A stretch of DNA of 64,000 bases from PALSA-505 sp036502085 (GTDB taxonomy: Bacteria; Actinomycetota; Actinomycetes; Streptosporangiales; Streptosporangiaceae): positions 1 through 64,000 of the forward strand of contig DASXZD010000068.1 in assembly GCA_036502085.1 (NCBI GenBank), read 5' to 3'. The notes under the pieces were generated by a model, which was not told where the DNA came from, did not search any database, and was given only the letters and a program-made list of their open reading frames with translations. Shown one piece after another: positions 58,913 through 64,000 of the stretch. Made by a program: the position numbers and the translations under genes. How positions within the stretch are numbered: the first letter of the stretch is position 1; each line of letters begins with the position of its first letter.

Positions 58913-60891
58913 CGCGGGCCATGGCGAAGCTCGCGACCACGGTAGGACAGGCGCTTGCCGACGGCGGCATCAGGGCCGCCTTCGGCGTCGTCGGCAACGG
59001 GAACTTCCTGGCCGTGGCCGGGCTCATGGCGGGCGGCGCCAGGTACGTCGCCGCCCGGCACGAGGGCGGGGCCATCGCGATGGCGGACGCGTACTACCGG
59101 GGGACCGGGCAGGTCGCGGTGGGCACGACCACGTACGGCCCCGGCCTGACCAACACCGCGACCGCGCTGGCCGAGGCGGTCAAGCACCGCAGCGGCATCC
59201 TGCTGCTCACCGGCGACCAGCCGGCCGGCGGCCCGCGGCCGATCGACATCGACCAGGGCGCGTTCGCCGCGGCGCTGGGCGCCAGGACCGTTCGCATCAC
59301 CGACCCGGCGACCGCCCGCGGCACCGTCGCCTATGCGCTAGAGCTCGCGCGCAGCGGCCCGCGCCCCGTCGTGCTCAGCCTCCCCGCCGACCTGCTCGCC
59401 GCCGACGTGCCCGACCTGCCCGGCCCGCTCGGCCATTCCGGCCCGCTCGGTCAGCCCGGCACAGTCGGCCCGCTCGGCCTGCCTGGTCAGCGCGGCCCGC
59501 TCGACCACCCCGGGCCGTCCGGCACGCTCGGCTCGTCTGGCCTGGTCGGTCAGCCCGGCGCAGTCGGCCCGTCCGGCGAGCCCAGCACTGTCGGCCCGCC
59601 TGGCCCGTCTGGCGCGCTCGGTCAGCCCCGTACGGTCGGCCTGCTCGGCCATCCCGGCCCGTCTGGCCGTCTAGGCCCATCCGGTCCGTCCGGCCGTCGC
59701 GGGTGTCCCGGGCTGATTCCTGACGCTCGCCCGGTGCCGGCGACCTGCCAGGTCGACGCGGCGCTGGACGTCCTGGCCCGTGCGCGCCGGCCGCTGCTGC
59801 TCGCCGGGCTCGGCGCGTACCGGTCCGGTGCCGCCCGCCCGATCGCCGCGCTCGCCGACCGGCTCGGCGCGCTGCTCACGACCACCGTGATGGCCGACGG
59901 CCTGTACCGCGACAGCCCGTGGTCGCTCGGGATCTGCGGCGGCTTCGCCTCGCCGCGGGCGGCCAGGATCATGGGCGAGGCCGACGCGATTGTCGCGTTC
60001 GGGACGAGCCTGAGCGACTTCACGCTGCACGGCGGCATGCTGTTCGATCCCGGCGCGACGCTCGTGCGGGTCGACCTGGATGCCGCGGCCCCGGCCGTGA
60101 GCCGGGTCGACCTGCGCATCACCGGCGACGCGGCTCAGGTCGCGGGGACCCTGCTGGACGGCGTGCACGCGCGCGGCCTGGCGGCATCAGGCTGGCGCGG
60201 CGAGGTGGCCGCCGACATCGGGCGGATCGGCTGGGAACAGGAGCCGTACGAGGACGCGAGCACGGACAGCCGGATCGACCCGAGGAGCCTGGCGCTGGCG
60301 CTGGTGCGCCTGCTGCCGCCCCAGCGGACGCTGGTCCTGGACGGCGGCCACTTCGTCGGATGGCCGGCCATGTACTGGCCGGCCGCCGACCCGTCCGCGC
60401 TCGTGTTCAGCGGCGCGGCGTTCCAGACGATCGGCCTCGGCTTCGCGGGCGCGGTCGGCGCGGCGATCGGCCGGCCGGACCGGACGACGGTCGTGGCCCT
60501 CGGCGACGGCGGCGCGCTGATGGGGCTGCCCGAGCTCGAGACGCTCATCCGCGTCTCGCCCTCGGCGCTCGTGGTGATCTTCAACGACGCCGCCTACGGC
60601 GCGGAAGTGCACATGTACCGCCCGCTCGGCACCGACGTCAGCCCCGCCACCTTCGGCGACACCGATTTTGCCGCCGTGGCTCGCTCGCTGGGCGCCAGGG
60701 CGGCGACGGTGCGCACTGTCGCCGACCTCGCCGATCTGGCCGACCCGGCCGACCCGGCCGGCCTGCGCGCCTGGCGCGCGGCGGGCTGCCCCGGCACGTA
60801 CCTGCTCGACTGCAAGGTCGTGCCCGACGTGGTCGCCAAGTACCTCATCGACCTGGGCGGCCACATCCGGGCCGGGGGAGGGGCGCGGTGA
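58909..60891 (+). CDS. ThDP-dependent enzyme with collagen-like linker
   Basis: 660 residues. PYR domain with catalytic Glu in ARHEGGAIAMADAYYR (E52), a central domain from about 275, and a PP domain with the ThDP motif GDGGALMG...N in VIFNDAAYGAE. The layout is that of acetolactate synthase or benzoylformate decarboxylase; either decarboxylation or carboligation of a keto acid is possible. Between PYR and central domains about 97 residues (171-267) are Gly/Pro/Leu/Ser-rich collagen-like repeats. ATG 58909 overlaps the methyltransferase stop. Confidence 0.88.
   Translation: MTRAMAKLATTVGQALADGGIRAAFGVVGNGNFLAVAGLMAGGARYVAARHEGGAIAMADAYYRGTGQVAVGTTTYGPGLTNTATALAEAVKHRSGILLLTGDQPAGGPRPIDIDQGAFAAALGARTVRITDPATARGTVAYALELARSGPRPVVLSLPADLLAADVPDLPGPLGHSGPLGQPGTVGPLGLPGQRGPLDHPGPSGTLGSSGLVGQPGAVGPSGEPSTVGPPGPSGALGQPRTVGLLGHPGPSGRLGPSGPSGRRGCPGLIPDARPVPATCQVDAALDVLARARRPLLLAGLGAYRSGAARPIAALADRLGALLTTTVMADGLYRDSPWSLGICGGFASPRAARIMGEADAIVAFGTSLSDFTLHGGMLFDPGATLVRVDLDAAAPAVSRVDLRITGDAAQVAGTLLDGVHARGLAASGWRGEVAADIGRIGWEQEPYEDASTDSRIDPRSLALALVRLLPPQRTLVLDGGHFVGWPAMYWPAADPSALVFSGAAFQTIGLGFAGAVGAAIGRPDRTTVVALGDGGALMGLPELETLIRVSPSALVVIFNDAAYGAEVHMYRPLGTDVSPATFGDTDFAAVARSLGARAATVRTVADLADLADPADPAGLRAWRAAGCPGTYLLDCKVVPDVVAKYLIDLGGHIRAGGGAR
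59419..59709 (+). repeat. degenerate collagen-like repeat region in the ThDP gene
   Basis: A run of 9- to 15-bp units built on GGCCCG-CTCGG, encoding many PGPLG, SGPLG, PGPSG and QPGxVG variants. The helix-type G-x-y period is not strict. It lengthens the interdomain linker well past the family norm. Confidence 0.85.
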
Positions 60892-62471
60892 TGACGGGTC
60901 CTGCCGATCACCCGCACGCGGGCGAGCCGCGGCGCAAGACCCGGCCGATGACGGGCAAGGAGTACCTCGAGAGCCTGCGCGACGGGCGGGAGATCTACCT
61001 CTACGGCGAGCGAGTCAAGGACGTGACCTCGCATCCGGCGTTCCGCAATCCGGCCGCGATGATCGCCAGGCTCTACGACGCCCTGCATGACCCGGCGCGC
61101 TCGGCCGTCCTGTGCGCGCCGACCGACACGGGCAGCGACGGCTACACGCACCGCTTCTTCACCACGCCGCACAGCGTCGAGGATCTCGTCGCGGACCAGA
61201 GGGCCATCGCGGAGTGGGCGCGGATGACCTACGGCTGGATGGGACGCAGCCCCGACTACAAGGCGTCGTTCCTCGGCACGCTGGGCGCGAATGCCGAGTT
61301 CTACCAGCCGTTCGAGGCCAACGCCAGGCACTGGTACGCCGAATCGCAGGAGAACGTGCTGTTCTGGAACCACGCGATCGTGCATCCTCCGGTGGACAGG
61401 AACCGCCCGCCCGACGAGGTCGAGGACGTCTTCGTGCACGCCGAGCGGGAAACCGGCGCGGGCCTGATCGTCAGCGGCGCCAAGGTCGTCGCCACCGGCT
61501 CGGCCCTGGCGCACTACAACTTCATCGCCCACTACGGGCTGCCGGTGCGCAAGCGGCAGTTCGCGCTCGTCGCCACGATCCCGATGGACGCGCCAGGGGT
61601 GAAGCTGATCTGCAGGCCGTCGTATTCGGCCACGGCCGCGGTGATGGGCAGCCCATTCGATTACCCGCTGTCCTCCCGAATGGACGAGAACGACACCATT
61701 CTCGTCCTGGATAAGGTTCTCATCCCGTGGGAGAACGTGTTCATTTACGGCAGCCTCGGCAAGGTACAGCAGTTCAGCCAGCAGTCCGGTTTTTTCGAGC
61801 GCTTTACCTTTCACGGGTGCACACGGCTGGCGGTGAAGCTGGAATTCATCGCCGGGCTGCTCGCCAAGGCGGTGGAAATCACCGGCAGCAAGGACTTTCG
61901 CGGCGTTCAGGCCCGCCTGGGCGAGGTCCTCGCCTGGCGCAATCTCTTCTGGGGGCTGTCGGATGCCGCCGCGCGCAACCCGGTCGCATGGAAGAACGGC
62001 GCCGTGCTGCCCAATCCCCAGTACGGCATGGCGTACCGCTGGTTCATGCAGATCGGCTACCCGAGGATCAGGGAGATCGTCCTGCAGGACGTGGCCAGCG
62101 GACTCATCTACGTCAACTCGAGCGTCGAGGACTTCAAGAACGACGAGCTCCGCCCGTACCTCGACAAGTTCCTGCGCGGCTCCGGCGGCGCCGATGCGGT
62201 CGAGCGGGTCAAGGTGATGAAGCTGCTGTGGGATGCCGTCGGCACCGAGTTCGCGGGCCGGCATGAGCTCTACGAGCGCAACTACGCCGGCAACCACGAG
62301 AACACGCGCGTCGAGCTGCTGTTCGCGCAGCAGTCAGGCGGCCTGATCGACCAGTACAAGGCGTTCGCCGATGCCTGCCTGGCTGAGTACGACCTGGACG
62401 GCTGGACGGCCGCCGACCTGTGCTCGTTCGAGCATCTGCAGGAAGGCAGGGGCGAGGCGCTGAACGGCTGA
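60891..62471 (+). CDS. FADH2-dependent 4-hydroxyphenylacetate-3-monooxygenase family enzyme (HpaB/SgcC-like)
   Basis: 526 residues. TGKEYLESLRDGREIYLYGERVKDVTSHPAF starts the fold, as in HpaB. RKRQFALVATIPMDAPGVKLICRPSY and LDKVLIPWENVFIYG follow. The family hydroxylates phenols ortho to OH; SgcC does so on a PCP-bound beta-tyrosine. ATG 60891 overlaps the ThDP stop (TGATG). Needs a flavin reductase, absent from the window. Likely acts on the acid loaded by the A-PCP protein. Confidence 0.9.
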   Translation: MTGPADHPHAGEPRRKTRPMTGKEYLESLRDGREIYLYGERVKDVTSHPAFRNPAAMIARLYDALHDPARSAVLCAPTDTGSDGYTHRFFTTPHSVEDLVADQRAIAEWARMTYGWMGRSPDYKASFLGTLGANAEFYQPFEANARHWYAESQENVLFWNHAIVHPPVDRNRPPDEVEDVFVHAERETGAGLIVSGAKVVATGSALAHYNFIAHYGLPVRKRQFALVATIPMDAPGVKLICRPSYSATAAVMGSPFDYPLSSRMDENDTILVLDKVLIPWENVFIYGSLGKVQQFSQQSGFFERFTFHGCTRLAVKLEFIAGLLAKAVEITGSKDFRGVQARLGEVLAWRNLFWGLSDAAARNPVAWKNGAVLPNPQYGMAYRWFMQIGYPRIREIVLQDVASGLIYVNSSVEDFKNDELRPYLDKFLRGSGGADAVERVKVMKLLWDAVGTEFAGRHELYERNYAGNHENTRVELLFAQQSGGLIDQYKAFADACLAEYDLDGWTAADLCSFEHLQEGRGEALNG

Positions 62472-62530
62472 TCATTCCCGGCGGGCATCCGCCGGCCGCC
62501 AATGGATATCCGCGATAAGGAGCGTGAACC

Positions 62531-63901
62531 ATGAGCACCACTAGCGCCGGGCAGTCGACCGCGACCGAGCGGGTCCCGTTGTCGCTGAACCAGGAGTTCG
62601 TCTGCCTTTTCGACTCCGGCGGGGAGGACGGGCCGTTCGGTCCGCACTACCACATCGTCGAGGCCTGGCGCGTCAGCGGCCAGGTCGATGTCGCGGCCTT
62701 GCAGCGCGCGCTGCGCGATGTCGTGGAGCGGCATGAGGCGCTGCGCACCGTGATCGTGCGCGGCGACGGCGACAAGTACCAGGAGATATATCCCGCCTCG
62801 ACGCCTGAGCTCTCGGTCTGCGACCTGCCCGCCGAGCCGGATAAGTCGCGCGATCAGCAGGCCGAGGAGCTGATCAGGGACCTCGAGAACGGCACGATCA
62901 GCGCGGAGCGGCCGCCGTTCATCAAGGCCGTGCTGGCCAGGTTCGACGATCGCGATTCGGTGCTCGCCCTGATCACGCACCACATCGCCACCGACGGCTG
63001 GTCCGTCCGGGTGATCATCCGCGACCTGGTCAACCGCTACGCGGCCCAGCAGGGCCTCGACGTGCCCGAGCTGCCGGAAGCGCCGCAGTACCGGGAGTTT
63101 GCCGCCTGGAGCCGGGAGGCGCCCGACGCCCAGTCGGCCGGCGCCATCGACTACTGGCGCAAGACCCTGTCGGGTGCCCTGATCAGCGCGCTGCCCACCG
63201 ACTTCGCCCGGTCGGCCGGCGTGCCGCAGGCGACCGGCGCGTACCGCTTCTCGATCCCCTCCGACCTGGCCTCGGCCGCGGCGAAGCTGGCCACCGCGAC
63301 CAGGAGCACGACGGCCATCGTGCTGCTCGCTGCTTATCAGATCGTCGTGCAGCGAAAGCTCAAGTCCAAGGACGTCATCCTCGCGACCTTTACCCCCGGC
63401 CGCGTCGGCCGGCTGTTCCAGGACACCGTCGGGTCGTTCTTCAACTTCATCCCGCTGCGCACCGACCTCACCGGATGCGCGACGTTCCGCGACGTGCTCG
63501 GGCGGACCCGCCGGACCTGCCTGGACGCCTACTCGCACGACATCCCGAGCATCCACATCTTCGGGCTGGCGCCCGAGCTGATGGGGCCCGCGATGTCCGA
63601 TAACGCGGCCGCCGCCGTGTTCCAGGTGTTCCCCGACCCGGTCATGCTCGCCGACAACACCCCCGGCGACCTGAAGCTGGCCGAGATATCACGGGCGCCG
63701 CGGGGCCAGGAGCGGACCTCGGCGATGCCCGACGGGATGCTGTGGACGCTGAGCGCCGCCGCGTCGGGCGACATGGTCGGGGCGATCACGTTCAAGCGCA
63801 ACATCTTCAGCGACGCGACCATCGGCGCGATGGCGGAGGAGTTCTCCCGCGTGCTGCGCCAGGTGCTGGAGTCGCCCGACGCGCCGCTCCAGCTCGGCTG
63901 A
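62531..63901 (+). CDS. free-standing condensation enzyme 2
   Basis: 456 residues, one condensation domain with the canonical motif HHIATDG (150-156), SLNQEFVCLFDSGG at the start and GSFFNFIPLRTDLTG later. Paralogous to the enzyme at 56550, but with the active-site Gly kept. Two free C enzymes suggest two separate couplings, for example one amide and one ester. AAGGAGCGTGAACC precedes the ATG, 59 bases past the HpaB-like gene. Last gene before a terminator. Confidence 0.92.
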   Translation: MSTTSAGQSTATERVPLSLNQEFVCLFDSGGEDGPFGPHYHIVEAWRVSGQVDVAALQRALRDVVERHEALRTVIVRGDGDKYQEIYPASTPELSVCDLPAEPDKSRDQQAEELIRDLENGTISAERPPFIKAVLARFDDRDSVLALITHHIATDGWSVRVIIRDLVNRYAAQQGLDVPELPEAPQYREFAAWSREAPDAQSAGAIDYWRKTLSGALISALPTDFARSAGVPQATGAYRFSIPSDLASAAAKLATATRSTTAIVLLAAYQIVVQRKLKSKDVILATFTPGRVGRLFQDTVGSFFNFIPLRTDLTGCATFRDVLGRTRRTCLDAYSHDIPSIHIFGLAPELMGPAMSDNAAAAVFQVFPDPVMLADNTPGDLKLAEISRAPRGQERTSAMPDGMLWTLSAAASGDMVGAITFKRNIFSDATIGAMAEEFSRVLRQVLESPDAPLQLG

Positions 63902-63904
63902 ACG

Positions 63905-63997
63905 ATAAGGCCCGGCCGACTCGACTAACGACAAGGCCGGGCCGACTCGGCAGAGCGACAGGGCCCGGGCCGACTCTTTTCGAATCGGCCCGGGCCT
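63905..63997 (+). terminator. repeat-rich region ending in a strong hairpin terminator
   Basis: Three copies of CGA-(T/C)AAGGCC(C/G)GGCCGACTC-like sequence, then GGCCCGGGCCGA (from about 63962) pairing with TCGGCCCGGGCC, with an ACTCTTTTCGA loop, followed by TTTG at the window end. The hairpin closes the 54.7-63.9 kb operon. Confidence 0.8.
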
Positions 63998-64000
63998 TTG

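Noticed and set aside
42582..63901. Calling the right-hand locus an enediyne cluster
   Set aside because: The diagnostic PKSE and its partner genes are not in the window; only peripheral families are seen.

Overview
The window is high-GC actinobacterial DNA. It has GTG starts, ATGA stop/start overlaps, a predicted F420-dependent oxidoreductase, a large ATP-binding LuxR regulator (LAL), MbtH and MocR proteins. A filamentous, metabolite-producing actinomycete is likely; the genus cannot be read from the sequence. All names below come from motif recognition; no database search was run.

Layout: (1) 0-9 kb is mostly housekeeping or uncertain: a small membrane protein, an SNF2-type helicase with a zinc-ribbon partner, a divergent XRE-cupin regulator/methyltransferase pair, and a DeoR/SufR-like regulator coupled to GTP cyclohydrolase I and a ferredoxin-reductase-type flavoprotein. 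(2) 9.2-34 kb looks like one biosynthetic cluster. A long minus-strand run (33.9 to 24.4 kb) encodes type II DAHP synthase, aspartokinase, a GriI-type aldolase, a GriH-type 3-dehydroquinate synthase II homologue, an amidohydrolase, a PaaK-type AMP ligase, a FAD hydroxylase, an EntA/DhbA-type dehydrogenase and a PhzD-type isochorismatase. The matching PhzE-type ADIC synthase lies on the plus strand with an aromatic hydroxylase and an antiporter. Together they specify two aminohydroxybenzoates, 3-hydroxyanthranilate (PhzE, PhzD, dehydrogenase) and 3-amino-4-hydroxybenzoate (GriI, GriH). They also encode the ligase/amidohydrolase pair known to close benzoxazoles in nataxazole-type pathways. A mixed benzoxazole is therefore the leading hypothesis. 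An allene-oxide-cyclase-like barrel, a halogenase-like flavoprotein, a berberine-bridge-type oxidase, an MFS pump and the LAL regulator lie at the left of this cluster. A palindrome ATCACGTGAT, or a close variant, precedes three of its transcription units.

(3) 34-42.4 kb is a spacer of general genes: DsbA-like protein, lipoprotein-like/beta-propeller-like protein, MocR regulator with a divergent MFS pump, GbsR/MarR regulator with an ABC drug exporter, and a Dph6-like ATPase. (4) 42.6-63.9 kb is a second biosynthetic locus of stand-alone NRPS parts: a vestigial adenylation tail fused to a carrier protein, a Cys-nucleophile thioesterase-like protein, MbtH, an A-PCP didomain and two free condensation enzymes. 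With them are a LanB-like dehydratase-family protein, SgcJ-like and DUF1702 proteins, two epoxide-hydrolase-type proteins, three flavin monooxygenases, a C-methyltransferase-like enzyme and a ThDP enzyme. The set resembles the peripheral-moiety part of enediyne clusters, but no polyketide synthase lies in the window, so the product class is open.

The DNA itself is unusual. Many unrelated genes carry perfect in-frame tandem repeats of 15 or 30 bp, and several stop codons are followed at once by a short duplication of the gene end. Large inverted repeats and a 69-bp dispersed repeat lie between genes.
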